Both the position numbers and the translations under genes were made by a program. 64,000 nt of DNA, taken from assembly GCA_020632795.1 (NCBI GenBank), contig JACKEV010000027.1, forward strand, positions 1-64,000, given 5' to 3'. This DNA comes from Alphaproteobacteria bacterium (GTDB taxonomy: Bacteria > Myxococcota_A > UBA796 > CAJQPC01). This document shows positions 41,034 through 50,544 of the stretch, in pieces. A model generated the notes under the pieces. The model saw only the letters and a program-made list of their open reading frames with translations. It did not search any database and was not told the DNA's origin. The first letter of the stretch is position 1, and each line of letters begins with the position of its first letter.

Positions 41034-41626
41034 CGGCGACCCCGCTTGCGCTTGCGCCCCCCGGCCCGGGGCGGCGGGCCCATGCCCAGGCGGCGACGCA
41101 CGTCCTTGGGGGAATCCCGGCGGGGCTTGTCCGGGGCGTCCGGGGCGTCCGGGGGCGGCCCCGGCTCGGGCACCAGCCGGAAGGCCGAGCCGGTGAAGAC
41201 CACGTTGCGGATCGCCACCGCCCCCAGGATCATCACGAGCGGGATCCAGAGCTGGGCGGGGTTGAGCAGGGACCAGCGGCGGCCGTCGACGACCAGGGTC
41301 GTCGAGAACCGCTCCTTCACCACCATCGGCGGGCCCTCGGGGCGCTGGACCGGGGGCACGCCGCCGGCCGCGTAGGGCAGCGTGTAGGGGGCGAAGGGGG
41401 CGACCGGCAGAGCCACCTCCACGTCGTGGCCCGCGTCGTCCTCCAGCACGAAGCGGCGCACGGCGTCGCCCTGGCCGTCCGAGCCCTTGAGCGGGCGGTG
41501 GCCCAGGGCGTAGCCCTCGTAGGCGTCGAAGAAGCCGGCGGTGCTGAGGAAGGCCGCGGCGGCCAGCGGCGCGACCACGGCGAGCAGGAGCAGGAGCTGG
41601 CGGAGGGCGGCGCGGGTGTCAGGCAT
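41030..41626 (-). CDS. Two-helix membrane protein of unknown function
   Basis: 198 residues. A first membrane helix lies at about 9-30 (LLLLLAVVAPLAAAAFL), followed by a periplasmic segment of about 90 residues, a second helix near 125-143 (LWIPLVMILGAVAIRNVVF) and a Pro-rich tail ending in a very basic cytoplasmic cluster (GGRKRKRGRR). No known domain. It is translationally coupled to the GNAT gene and divergent from tamA with 61 bp between starts. Confidence 0.65.
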   Translation of the reverse strand: MPDTRAALRQLLLLLAVVAPLAAAAFLSTAGFFDAYEGYALGHRPLKGSDGQGDAVRRFVLEDDAGHDVEVALPVAPFAPYTLPYAAGGVPPVQRPEGPPMVVKERFSTTLVVDGRRWSLLNPAQLWIPLVMILGAVAIRNVVFTGSAFRLVPEPGPPPDAPDAPDKPRRDSPKDVRRRLGMGPPPRAGGRKRKRGRR

Positions 41627-41640
41627 GGTTCCCTCGGGGA

Positions 41641-41655
41641 TACGCTATATGCGTA
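41641..41655. promoter_or_regulatory. Inverted repeat in the tamA divergent promoter region
   Basis: TACGC-TATAT-GCGTA: 5-bp arms around an AT core, in the 61-bp gap between divergent starts at 41626 and 41688. The core can serve as a -10 (TATATG) for tamA. Symmetry suggests regulator binding or promoters in both directions. Confidence 0.35.
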
Positions 41656-41687
41656 GATGTTGGCTCACCTCGGAGACCCTCGCCCGG

Positions 41688-43940
41688 ATGTCCACCGCCT
41701 CGCGCCTCCTGGCCTCGGCCACGCTGGCCGGCCTGCTCGCCCCTTTTGCTCGGGCAGATGAGGCGAAGGACGCCGAAGATCCGCTCGTCGTCTGGGAGGA
41801 GCGGGTCGACCGGTGGAGCCGCGCGGGGCCCCCGACGGTGCGGGACATCTCCTTCGTGGAGAACAAGCGCTTCCTGCGCATCGTGCGGGGCACCAACGAC
41901 AACAACGTCCGCACCGCGATGGAGCAGGGGGAGGCCGGCTTCGGCGCCCACCTGCCCCTGCTGCGCTGGGTCGTGGAGCGGCCCGAGCTGAACATGGAGA
42001 CCCTGGAGCGCGACGCCTACCGCATCGAGCTGTGGTACGCCCACCAGGGCTACTTCGACGCCCAGGTGACCGGCTGGGAGCTTCAGCCCTACCGCAGCGC
42101 GCGCCCCTGGTTCGTCACCCTGCCGCGCTTCCGGGCCCCCTCGATGGACGTGGTCGGCGTCGTCGACGAGGGGCCGGCCAGCAAGGTCGACGCGGTGTAT
42201 GTCGACGGCATCGAGCTGGCGGGCAAGGCCTTCCGCCTCAAGATCGACCGATCCACCAAGGATGTGGTGGGCTCCACCTTCACCCTCAGCGCGGCCTACG
42301 CCCTGCGGGATCTGGTCGTCGAGCTGCTCCAGGAGCAGTCCTACGCCCGCGCGGCGGCCACCGTGGAGATCGACGCCCGCCCCGAGGAGCAGCAGGTCAC
42401 CATCCGCATCACCGCCGACCCCGGGCCCCCCTGCGTGCTCGGGGAGGTCTCCATCGTGGACAACGAGGGCGTGCCCACCGAGATGATCCGCGACGAGCTG
42501 ACCATCCAGCCCGGCCAGGCCTACTCGCCCCAGCGCCTCAGCGACAGCCAGTCCGCCCTGTTCAACCTGGGCACCTTCTCGGTGGTGCAGCTCGTGCCGG
42601 ACCTGTCGGTGGAGGGCTCGGTCATCCCCGTCACCGTCCGGGTCACCGAGACCCGCTTCCGCCGCCTGCGGGTGGGCGGTGGCTTCGCCAAGAGCCCCGG
42701 CGAAGCCCAGGTCCGGGCCCGCACCGAGTTCACCCACACCAACATGGCCGGCCGGCTCATCAACCTGGAGACCAGCGCGACCGGCGGCTACAAGGTGTTC
42801 CGCCAGGGCGCGCCGCTGACCTTCGGGGACATCGCGGACGCGATCACCGGCGGCACCACCTCCACCACGGAGACCACCGCCGGGACCGCGGCCGCCGGGG
42901 TCTCCGACCTGGCCGACTCCAGCTTCGGGGGCGGGCCGTTCCTGGACCTGGGGACCGAGCTTTTGTGGCCCCAGCCCTTCGGCCTGCGCAAGCTGCGGAT
43001 CAACCCGGATGTGGGCTTCGAGCTGGGCCGGGACTTCTCTCAGACCTACCGCTTCCTGGAGATCTCCCCGGGCTTCACCTGGCAGTTCACCCGCCGGTTC
43101 TCGGTGTCGCCGAGCTACCACTTCGAGTGGTGGGACACCGACCTCCAGTTCACCGACACCAGCCGGCCCGAGCTGGGGGCCCGCGAGCAGTTCGACACCT
43201 ACACGCTCCACTATCTCAAGGTGAAGTTGATCTACGACGCCCGGGACCACCCCATCTACACCCGGCGCGGCTACTACGGCGAGATCAGCTTCAAGGACGC
43301 CGGCGCGCCGCTGTTCCCGGGCTTCACCTTCGGCAAGATCGAGTTCGACGCCCGCAAGTACTGGGCGGTGGTCCGGCCGGTGCGCTCGGTCGCCGCGCTG
43401 CGGGTCGCGGGGGGCGCGGTGCGCCCCTACGCCCTGACCGACGCCCGGGCCGACGACGCCTTCGTGCCCTACAACGACCTCTTCCAACTCGGCGGCTCCA
43501 ACGACGTGCGGGGCTGGGAGCAGGGCTACCTGGGCCCACGGGCCTGCTACCAGGAGACCTTCGACAGCGACGGCAACTCCACCGGCGAGATCGCGACGAG
43601 CTGCAACAAGCAGCGCGGCTCCTCGCAGGCCGACAACGTCAACATCTACCCCCTGGGCAGCCAGGCGGTGGCCTGGGTGTCCCTGGAGTACCGCATCACC
43701 GGGCCGTTCAGCATCGACTGGGTGGTGTTCACCGACGTCGGGTCCTACTGGGCGAGCCTGAGCGACATCCGAGAGGCCCCCCTGGCCAACATCTACCCCA
43801 CCGTCGGCGCCGGCCTGCGCTACCGCAGCCCGGTGGGGCCGATCCGGGTGGACTTCGGCTGGAAGGTGCGGCCGATGACCGGGCAGTACCAGCTCGATCG
43901 CCGCTTCGGGCTGCACCTCGCCCTGCTCGAGGCGTTCTGA
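41688..43940 (+). CDS. tamA: Omp85-family outer-membrane assembly protein (TamA-like)
   Basis: 750 residues. The start at 41688 gives MSTASRLLASATLAGLLAPFARA, a cleavable Sec signal; upstream in-frame codons (41541, 41649) lack one. POTRA-like domains occupy about 45-330 (RDISFVENKRFLRIV; LELWYAHQGYFDAQ-type turn at WYAHQGYFDAQVTGWEL; VLGEVSIVDNEG; PGQAYSPQRLSDSQSALFNL). A 16-strand barrel fills about 360-750, with the family motif LGGSNDVRGWEQGYLGPR and a C-terminal strand PIRVDFGWKVRP ... LHLALLEAF. It is immediately followed by tamB. Together they should insert or move outer-membrane components. Confidence 0.85.
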   Translation: MSTASRLLASATLAGLLAPFARADEAKDAEDPLVVWEERVDRWSRAGPPTVRDISFVENKRFLRIVRGTNDNNVRTAMEQGEAGFGAHLPLLRWVVERPELNMETLERDAYRIELWYAHQGYFDAQVTGWELQPYRSARPWFVTLPRFRAPSMDVVGVVDEGPASKVDAVYVDGIELAGKAFRLKIDRSTKDVVGSTFTLSAAYALRDLVVELLQEQSYARAAATVEIDARPEEQQVTIRITADPGPPCVLGEVSIVDNEGVPTEMIRDELTIQPGQAYSPQRLSDSQSALFNLGTFSVVQLVPDLSVEGSVIPVTVRVTETRFRRLRVGGGFAKSPGEAQVRARTEFTHTNMAGRLINLETSATGGYKVFRQGAPLTFGDIADAITGGTTSTTETTAGTAAAGVSDLADSSFGGGPFLDLGTELLWPQPFGLRKLRINPDVGFELGRDFSQTYRFLEISPGFTWQFTRRFSVSPSYHFEWWDTDLQFTDTSRPELGAREQFDTYTLHYLKVKLIYDARDHPIYTRRGYYGEISFKDAGAPLFPGFTFGKIEFDARKYWAVVRPVRSVAALRVAGGAVRPYALTDARADDAFVPYNDLFQLGGSNDVRGWEQGYLGPRACYQETFDSDGNSTGEIATSCNKQRGSSQADNVNIYPLGSQAVAWVSLEYRITGPFSIDWVVFTDVGSYWASLSDIREAPLANIYPTVGAGLRYRSPVGPIRVDFGWKVRPMTGQYQLDRRFGLHLALLEAF

Positions 43941-46900
43941 GTGGCCCCCCGCCGCCGCCTCCGCCGCTGGCTGCTCATCCCCTTGGGGCTCCTGCTGGGG
44001 GTGCCGGTCCTGGTGGCGCTGGGGGTGGTGAGCTGGCTGATCAGCCCGGCGGGCAACGACTTCCTGCGGCGCCAGATCGAGGTGCTGGTCACCGGCCTGA
44101 TGGACGAGGGCAGCCTGGAGATCGAGCACCTGGACACCAACCTGTTCACCCGCACCCGGGTGGAGGGCGCCCGGCTGGTGGACGGCGACGGCCGGCCGGT
44201 GGTGGACCTGCCGGCGGCCGAGCTGGAGTACGCCCTGTGGCCCCTGCTGCGCCGCCGCGCGGTCATCGTGGAGCGGGCCGTGCTGGACGGGCCCACCGTG
44301 GATCTCGTCGTCGATGAGCAGGGGCGGCTGGACCTCTCCCGCATGTTCCCGGGCAGCGAGGACGAGGACACCGACAGCAACGGCCTGCCCATCGAGCTGA
44401 TCCTCCAGGACGTGCAGCTCAACCTGGGCACGGTGGGCTACCGCACCCCGGAGCAGGCGTGGCGGGTCGAGGGCCTGGGCCTGAGCGTCCGGGGCACCGG
44501 CCTCCACAACACCTGGACCCTCGACGCGGTGCACCTCCAGGGCCGGGTGGCCGAGCCGGAGACCGGCCCGCTGACCGCCGACGGCGCGGTGGTCTGGGAC
44601 GACGGGGACCTGCGGCTCGACGGGCTGGTGATCACCCTGGCCGGCAGCGAGGTCCGGACCACCGGCGCGGCGCTGGACCTCACCGGAGAGCCCCAGCTCG
44701 ACCTCGTCGTGGAGGTCCCCCGCTTCGCCCCCGATGCCCTGGAGCCGCTCACCGGCGACCTGGGCCTCAAGGGCGAGCTGTCGCTCACCGAGACCGCCGT
44801 CACCGGGCCGCTGGGGGCGCTGCAGGTCGTGGGCACCGCCCGCGCCCCCGGCGGCGAGGCCGACGTGGACGCCACCGTGGACCTCGCGAGCGAGCGCCTG
44901 TCGTGGAAGGCGAGCCTGGACGCCCGGGGGGTCGACCTCCAGCAGGTGCTCGACGCGGTCACCGAGCCCACGGTCGTCACCGGCCACGTCGAGGCCGACG
45001 GCAGCGGCACCACCTACCCCGACGACCTGCTGGCGAAGGGCACGGTCACCCTGGAGGAGACGGTCATCTGGGGCTACCGCATCCCCCAGGGCCGGGCCAC
45101 CGTGGACTGGTCCGAGGGCAAGGGCCGCCTGACCGGCATCTACTACCGCACCGACTGGGGCGAGGCCCGGGGCACGGGGCTGGTCACCGACGCGATGGTG
45201 GACCTGGACCTCGACGCCCGGGTGTGGCGCCTCGCCGGGCTCTCCGAGGTCGGCGTCGACAACCTCTCCGGCGACGCGACCGCCGACGGCCGCCTGTACG
45301 TCGACTGGAGCGGGGAGCAGGTCGAGGTCACCTTCAAGGGCGACGTGCAGGGCGGCGCGCTGGCCTACGAGGAGATCTTCGAGGCCGGGGCGTTCTCGTC
45401 TCCGGTGGACATGCGCTTCTACGGCGGCACGACGGTCTCCGGCGAGCTGGAGGTCGCCGACGTGCTGGCCTACGGGGTGGACCTCGCCCAGCTCCGCGGC
45501 CTGTGGGCGGTGGAGGTCGACGCCGACGGCGCGGTGCGCTGGGACACCGAGATCGGCGCCGAGGACGTGGCGGGCTTCGGCGGGGTCGTCGGCGGGGCCG
45601 CCGGCACGGTGGACGGCAGCGTGGACGCCGACGGCGTGGTCCGCACCGAGGTCGGCCTCTACACCCAGGCCCTGGCCTACGACCGCTTCACCGCCGAGTC
45701 CGGCACGGTGGAGATCGGGCTGGACGGCGACGCGCTCCGCATGGACATCGACCTCTACGACGGCACCGAGACGGTGGCCTCCCTGCTGGGCGAGGCCGAC
45801 CTGGCGACGTCGGCCTACACCTTCGAGGACCTGCGCCTGGGCGCCGAGTCCGGCGTTCACTGGCGCAACCGGGACCCGGTGCGGTTCACCCTGACCGAGG
45901 GCGGGGTGGCCGACGCCCACGTCGACATCACCTCGGCGGCGGGCAAGGTGCGGCTGGACGGGCAGCTCGGCACGGTCGGCCCCCTGGACGCCCACGTCGA
46001 GGTGGACCACCTCCAGCTCGCCTGGGTCGGGGCCCTCTTCCCCGAGGCCGTCGGCGGCTGGGTGGGCATGGTCGAGGCCGAGCTGGACCTGCGGGGGGAC
46101 GCCGCGAACCCCTCGGGGGAGGGCCTCATCCTGGTGGACGCCCTGTCCGTCCCCACCCAGGTCTGGGGCATGGACGCCGTGGTGAACCTGTCCATCGAGG
46201 ACGGCGCCCTGACCTTCACCGGGGACCTGGAGGACCAGATCGCCGGCATGGCGGCGCTGCGGGGCACCGTGCCGGTCAACGCGGACCTCTCCGGCCCCGC
46301 GCTGCTGACCCGCGCCCCCATCGACCTGGAGCTGGTGCTCTACCCCACCACCTTCGCGGCCCTGTCCCGCACCCTGCCCGCCATCGGGGAGCTGCCCGAG
46401 GGCGAGGGCTCCGGCAGCCTGCGGGTGACCGGCTCGCTGTACGACCCCACCCTGACCCTGGGCGCCGGGGTCCGCCTGCCCGTCGGCGAGGAGAGCCAGT
46501 GGATGCGGGTGGACCTGGAGGTCCAGGCCCACGAGGGGCAGGTGCGCGTGGCCGCGTCGGGGTATGAGCGGGGCATGCGGCGCCTGGAGCTGACCGGCTC
46601 GGCGGCCACCCGCATCCAGGAGATCACCGCCTGGCTGTTCGAGGGGGCCCCCGAGCCCGCGCTGGCCGACCCCAGCACCTACCTCGACGACCTCGACCTG
46701 CGGGCGGTGCCCCTGGGCGTGCCCATGAGCACCCTGGCGACCTTCGTGGAGCTGCCCGACGGCCTGGACGGGCGGCTGTCCGGGGCGGTGGTGCTCTCCG
46801 GCAGCCCCAACAAGCCCCTGATCGGCGGCGGCCTCCAGCTCACCGAGGGCCGGCTCGAGGACCTCTACGTCGGCCCCGCGGTGATCGGCCTGGCCCCCGG

Positions 46901-48518
46901 CGAGGGGGGCTACACCCTCTACAGCACCTTCGGCTTCTCCCGCTCCCCTGAGACCCTGGGCGAGCACACCTTCGACCTCAACGGCTGGGTGCCCTTCGAG
47001 GCCAACCTGGACTCCGACTTCGACCTGGAGACCGAGCTGGCCCGGCCGGGGCTGTCGCTGACCCTCTCGGGCTCCGGCATCCCGATGGGGGTCCTGGAGG
47101 CGGTGGACCCGGCGATCCGGAACACCCGGGGCCTGATCACCATCGGCGGCACGGTCACGGGGTCGCTGGCCGCGCCCGAGCCCGACCTGGAGCTGGGCAT
47201 CGTGGACGGGGCCATCTACTACGCCGACCTGGGCGTGGTGTTCGACCGCATGGACCTGGAGGGGCGGGTGATCGGGGACCGGATCGACCTCGACAAGCTG
47301 CGCCTGCACACCGCGCCCGCCCAGAGCGTCGTGCAGCGCACGGTCAGCACCCTGACCGGCCAGCAGGTGGTCCGCGAGGCGAAGACCGGCTGCGGGACCA
47401 AGCCGGGGCTGACCAGCGGCGAGCTGCTGATCCAGGGCAGCGCGGCGCTGGTGGACTTCTCGCTGGGCGAGGTCGACCTCAACATCTGCGGCTTCGAAAG
47501 CTGGCTCAGCGCTACCCGCGAGATGGTCATCAAGGTCACCACGGACATGAAGATGACGGGGCCCTGGCCCGACGTCTCGGTCACCGGGGACGTCATCAGC
47601 GAGCAGGTGCGGGTCTCCCTGGACGAGGAGAGCTTCTTCTCCGGCAGCGCCCTGGAGCTGGACCCGGCGATCCGGGTCACCCGCGGCGACGCCGCCATCG
47701 TGGCCACGCGCAAGGAGGAGGCCCCGCCCTTCTACCATCCCTGGGACATCAACCTGGACGTCGACCTCAACCGCACGGCCATCCTCGACGTCACCGTGCC
47801 GCTGCTCGACACCTACGACTCCCTGAAGCTCTCCTCCCTCTCCCTGGGGGCGGGCACGCTGGACGGCCAGATCACCTACACCATGCACGGAGACGACATC
47901 GGCATCACCGGCACGGTCACGGTGCTGCGGGGCACGGTCACGGTGATGGCCAACGACTTCGACCTGGACGAGGGGACCATCATCTTCTCCGGCCAGTCCT
48001 ACACCAACCCGACCCTGGACATCTCGGCGGTCCACAACGCCGGCAGCTACGGCGACATCACCGTGAAGATCGGGAAGACCGTCGACTCGCCCAGCATCGA
48101 CTTCCTCTCGGATGACGGCTACTCGCTCTCGGACATCATGTCGATCCTGCTGCTGGGGCGGCCCACCGAGGCGCTGGGCCAGTCCTCCGGCGGCGGCCTG
48201 GCCGAGATCTCGGCCTTCGCGCTCACCCAGACCTCGGGCCTGGTCAGCCAGCAGCTCGAGATCTTCGGCGGCGGCGGCAGCCTGGTGGACTCCCTGCAGG
48301 TCTCCAGCGACGACAACCAGCTCTTCTCCAGCGTGCGCTTCGGCCGCACCTTCGGGGACCGCATCTACGTCGAGATCGAGTTCAACAACTTCGACGAGGA
48401 TGAGGACGAGGCGCTGGTCGAGGCCACCCTGGAGTACGTCATCACCCGCCGGCTGGAGGGGGTGCTGAACCTGGGGGCCGAGAACTCGGCGGACCTGTAC
48501 GCCAACTGGCGCTTCTGA
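43941..48518 (+). CDS. tamB: TamB-like translocation and assembly module protein (DUF490)
   Basis: 1525 residues from a GTG directly after the tamA stop (no gap). An N-terminal membrane anchor (about 12-34, LIPLGLLLGVPVLVALGVVS) is followed by a long periplasmic beta-rich groove of AsmA/TamB repeats. The C-terminal DUF490 region is clear: DEGTIIFSGQSYTNPTLDIS, DITVKIGKTVDSPSIDFLS, SLSDIMSILLLGRPTEALG and a final VRFGRTFGDRIYVEIEF. It should bridge inner and outer membranes and carry phospholipids or substrates to TamA. TamB of enterics is about 1260 residues, so this one is larger. Confidence 0.9.
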   Translation: MAPRRRLRRWLLIPLGLLLGVPVLVALGVVSWLISPAGNDFLRRQIEVLVTGLMDEGSLEIEHLDTNLFTRTRVEGARLVDGDGRPVVDLPAAELEYALWPLLRRRAVIVERAVLDGPTVDLVVDEQGRLDLSRMFPGSEDEDTDSNGLPIELILQDVQLNLGTVGYRTPEQAWRVEGLGLSVRGTGLHNTWTLDAVHLQGRVAEPETGPLTADGAVVWDDGDLRLDGLVITLAGSEVRTTGAALDLTGEPQLDLVVEVPRFAPDALEPLTGDLGLKGELSLTETAVTGPLGALQVVGTARAPGGEADVDATVDLASERLSWKASLDARGVDLQQVLDAVTEPTVVTGHVEADGSGTTYPDDLLAKGTVTLEETVIWGYRIPQGRATVDWSEGKGRLTGIYYRTDWGEARGTGLVTDAMVDLDLDARVWRLAGLSEVGVDNLSGDATADGRLYVDWSGEQVEVTFKGDVQGGALAYEEIFEAGAFSSPVDMRFYGGTTVSGELEVADVLAYGVDLAQLRGLWAVEVDADGAVRWDTEIGAEDVAGFGGVVGGAAGTVDGSVDADGVVRTEVGLYTQALAYDRFTAESGTVEIGLDGDALRMDIDLYDGTETVASLLGEADLATSAYTFEDLRLGAESGVHWRNRDPVRFTLTEGGVADAHVDITSAAGKVRLDGQLGTVGPLDAHVEVDHLQLAWVGALFPEAVGGWVGMVEAELDLRGDAANPSGEGLILVDALSVPTQVWGMDAVVNLSIEDGALTFTGDLEDQIAGMAALRGTVPVNADLSGPALLTRAPIDLELVLYPTTFAALSRTLPAIGELPEGEGSGSLRVTGSLYDPTLTLGAGVRLPVGEESQWMRVDLEVQAHEGQVRVAASGYERGMRRLELTGSAATRIQEITAWLFEGAPEPALADPSTYLDDLDLRAVPLGVPMSTLATFVELPDGLDGRLSGAVVLSGSPNKPLIGGGLQLTEGRLEDLYVGPAVIGLAPGEGGYTLYSTFGFSRSPETLGEHTFDLNGWVPFEANLDSDFDLETELARPGLSLTLSGSGIPMGVLEAVDPAIRNTRGLITIGGTVTGSLAAPEPDLELGIVDGAIYYADLGVVFDRMDLEGRVIGDRIDLDKLRLHTAPAQSVVQRTVSTLTGQQVVREAKTGCGTKPGLTSGELLIQGSAALVDFSLGEVDLNICGFESWLSATREMVIKVTTDMKMTGPWPDVSVTGDVISEQVRVSLDEESFFSGSALELDPAIRVTRGDAAIVATRKEEAPPFYHPWDINLDVDLNRTAILDVTVPLLDTYDSLKLSSLSLGAGTLDGQITYTMHGDDIGITGTVTVLRGTVTVMANDFDLDEGTIIFSGQSYTNPTLDISAVHNAGSYGDITVKIGKTVDSPSIDFLSDDGYSLSDIMSILLLGRPTEALGQSSGGGLAEISAFALTQTSGLVSQQLEIFGGGGSLVDSLQVSSDDNQLFSSVRFGRTFGDRIYVEIEFNNFDEDEDEALVEATLEYVITRRLEGVLNLGAENSADLYANWRF

Positions 48519-48519
48519 C

Positions 48520-50046
48520 GTGCGGCGGGCCCTGACCCTGGCGGCGGTCCCGGCGCTGCTGTTCGCCGCGCTGGCGGGCCTGGCGGTGCTGGGGCCGGGG
48601 GACGACACGACCCACTTCTTCTGGAACCGGGTGGCCGCCCGGCTGGGCTGGCCCCTGGTGCTGGGGGCGGTGGCGGCCTCGGCGGCGGCGCTGCTGGCGC
48701 GGCGACCCCTGCCCTGGATCGGGGCGGTGGTGCTGGGGTATGCGCCTTATGCTGCAATGCAGCAATTCGGCATTGATACGGCGCTCTATGCGGAGTACGC
48801 CCTGCGCGGCGCCCGGGAGGGGCTGCTGGAGATGCTGCTGCGCTGGCCCGAGCAGGTCTGGGGGGCGGCGGACGGCCACCTGCACCGGCACCTTCCGCTG
48901 GTGCCGTGGATCTACGCGGCGGCGCTCAAGCTGGGGCTGCCCTTCCGGGCGGTCGCCGGGCTGTGGGCGGCGGCGATGGTCTGGGGGACGCTGCGGCTGG
49001 GGGGCGACAAGGCGGCGGCGATGCTGCTGGCGGTGCCGCTCTTGTGGCCGGGCACGGGGCAACTCCTGACGGACGCGCCGTTGACCGCGGCGGTGGCCTT
49101 CGGGCTGGCCGGGCTGCTCCAGGGGCGGTGGTGGTGGGCGCTGCCGGCCTTCGCGATCAAGATCTCGGCGGGGCTGTTCCTGCTGGGGCCGCTGGTCTGC
49201 CTCGTCCTCCAGCCCTGGCGGGGGCGGGGGCGGGCGGCGCTGACCCTGGTGCTGGGGCTGGTGGCGGTGGTGGCGCTGTTCGGGGTGGTGGGCCACCGGG
49301 TGCGCCCGCTCGACACCTACCTGGGGGCGCTGCGCTCGCTGCTCGTGCAGGAGACCCCCTGGCTGCTGGCGGCGGCGGCGTGGGGGCTGTGGCGGGACCC
49401 GGACCGGCGGCGGGCCTGGCTGCTGGCGGCGGCGCTGGGGGGGCTGGCGGTGGTGCTGCGCTACGCCCCCGCGGGGCACGCGGCCCGCTACGCCCTGCCG
49501 CTGGTGCCGGTGATGGCCACCGCGGCGGCGGCGGCGGTGTCGGGGCGGGTGGCGAACGCGCTGGCGGCCTTCGGGCTGGTGCTGGGGCTGGGGGCCTGGC
49601 GCCCGCTGGCGGTCCACCACCAGTCGGCCAACCTCTCAGCGGCGATCGCCGATGTACCTGACAATGTCGATGTCATCGACCTGTGGGGCGACTACCCCGA
49701 CCAGCCGGTGCCCCCGGACTTCCTGGCGCCGCTGGTGCAGCTCGAGGTGGACGCCCGGGTGCAGTACCGGGGCCGGCTGGACGCGCCGGTGACGCTGGAA
49801 GATCGGCCGCAAGGCTGGTGGAACCGGCACGCCCTCGACCCCTGGTACCTGCAGGAGGACCCCGCCGACGCGATGATGATCCTGGTCATGGGGGACGCGC
49901 GTCCGGGGGCCTGGCCGGGGTGGCGACATGTGGCCACCCATGACCGCTATCTCGGATCCAGCTTCGCCTTCCCCTCGGCGGTCTTGCTCTTCGTCCGGGA
50001 AGACGCTACGTCGTCGCCCGACAATCACGGAGACACTCCACCATGA
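48520..50046 (+). CDS. Polytopic membrane protein, GT39-like
   Basis: 508 residues from a GTG 1 nt after the tamB stop. At least nine hydrophobic helices, with the first periplasmic loop containing GIDTALYAEYALRGAREGLL and HLHRHLPLVPWIYAA, like the acceptor loop of GT-C dolichol/polyprenyl-phosphate-mannose transferases (ArnT/GT39). A C-terminal soluble domain of about 130 residues (VDVIDLWGDYPDQPVPPDFL ...) follows. The tight spacing suggests co-expression with tamAB. Its 3' end overlaps the start of the lipoprotein gene at 50043. Confidence 0.65.
   Translation: MRRALTLAAVPALLFAALAGLAVLGPGDDTTHFFWNRVAARLGWPLVLGAVAASAAALLARRPLPWIGAVVLGYAPYAAMQQFGIDTALYAEYALRGAREGLLEMLLRWPEQVWGAADGHLHRHLPLVPWIYAAALKLGLPFRAVAGLWAAAMVWGTLRLGGDKAAAMLLAVPLLWPGTGQLLTDAPLTAAVAFGLAGLLQGRWWWALPAFAIKISAGLFLLGPLVCLVLQPWRGRGRAALTLVLGLVAVVALFGVVGHRVRPLDTYLGALRSLLVQETPWLLAAAAWGLWRDPDRRRAWLLAAALGGLAVVLRYAPAGHAARYALPLVPVMATAAAAAVSGRVANALAAFGLVLGLGAWRPLAVHHQSANLSAAIADVPDNVDVIDLWGDYPDQPVPPDFLAPLVQLEVDARVQYRGRLDAPVTLEDRPQGWWNRHALDPWYLQEDPADAMMILVMGDARPGAWPGWRHVATHDRYLGSSFAFPSAVLLFVREDATSSPDNHGDTPP
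48752..48768. repeat. 17-nt repeat, copy 2 (inside GT39-like gene)
   Basis: CTGCAATGCAGCAATTC, identical to 40426-40442. It lies in a short run of codons rare in this genome (TAT GCT GCA ATG CAG CAA TTC GGC ATT GAT ACG), set in otherwise extremely GC-rich sequence. Confidence 0.5.
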
Positions 50047-50543
50047 CTCGCTTCCTGCTGCCCGCCGCGCTGCTCCTGCCCGGCTGCGCGCTGACCGGGA
50101 CCCCGAACCTCGAAGGCTCCTGGCTCTTCCAGGCCGATCGCAACGGCACCTTCGACGGGGACTGCGTCGACCCGGACGACGACTCCACCACCACCTACAT
50201 CGGCACCTCCGACAGCATCATCGAGATCTACAAGGCCGCCGACGGCTCCTACGTCGTGGGCGCCGACGCCATGCTCATCGGCGACTGGAACGACGACAAG
50301 GTCTTCGTGGCCGAGTGGGTCGACTCCTACGAGGAGTCGGGCGACGACTGGAGCGTGACCGACTCGGTGACCTACTGGCTCCGGGGCTCCTGGGACGGCG
50401 TCGGCCTCGTCGGCACGATGGGCAACATCGAGGACCAGGCGCAGACCACCGGCAACACCACCACCTCCTGGCACTGCGACTCCCGCTGGGACTACACCGC
50501 GGTGGAGATCACCTCCTCCGAGAACAAGTATGTGGAGGACTGA
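50043..50543 (+). CDS. Small lipoprotein, first of a tandem pair
   Basis: 166 residues: MTRFLLPAALLLPGCALTGT, lipobox Cys15. The mature domain is acidic and beta-rich, lipocalin-like in size: NLEGSWLFQADRNGTF, IIEIYKAADGSYVVGADAML, WVDSYEESGDDWSVTDSVTY, SWDGVGLVGTM. The next gene encodes a paralogue with the same order of strands, and only 1 bp separates the stop from its start. The ATG overlaps the upstream stop and is preceded by GGAG. Function unknown. Confidence 0.7.
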   Translation: MTRFLLPAALLLPGCALTGTPNLEGSWLFQADRNGTFDGDCVDPDDDSTTTYIGTSDSIIEIYKAADGSYVVGADAMLIGDWNDDKVFVAEWVDSYEESGDDWSVTDSVTYWLRGSWDGVGLVGTMGNIEDQAQTTGNTTTSWHCDSRWDYTAVEITSSENKYVED

Positions 50544-50544
50544 G

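Noticed and set aside
41619..48608. A 2329-codon open frame antisense to tamA-tamB
   Set aside because: Composition is Val/Gly/Leu/His/Gln/Arg shadow sequence typical of GC-rich antisense frames; no domain, and the plus strand has two clear genes.
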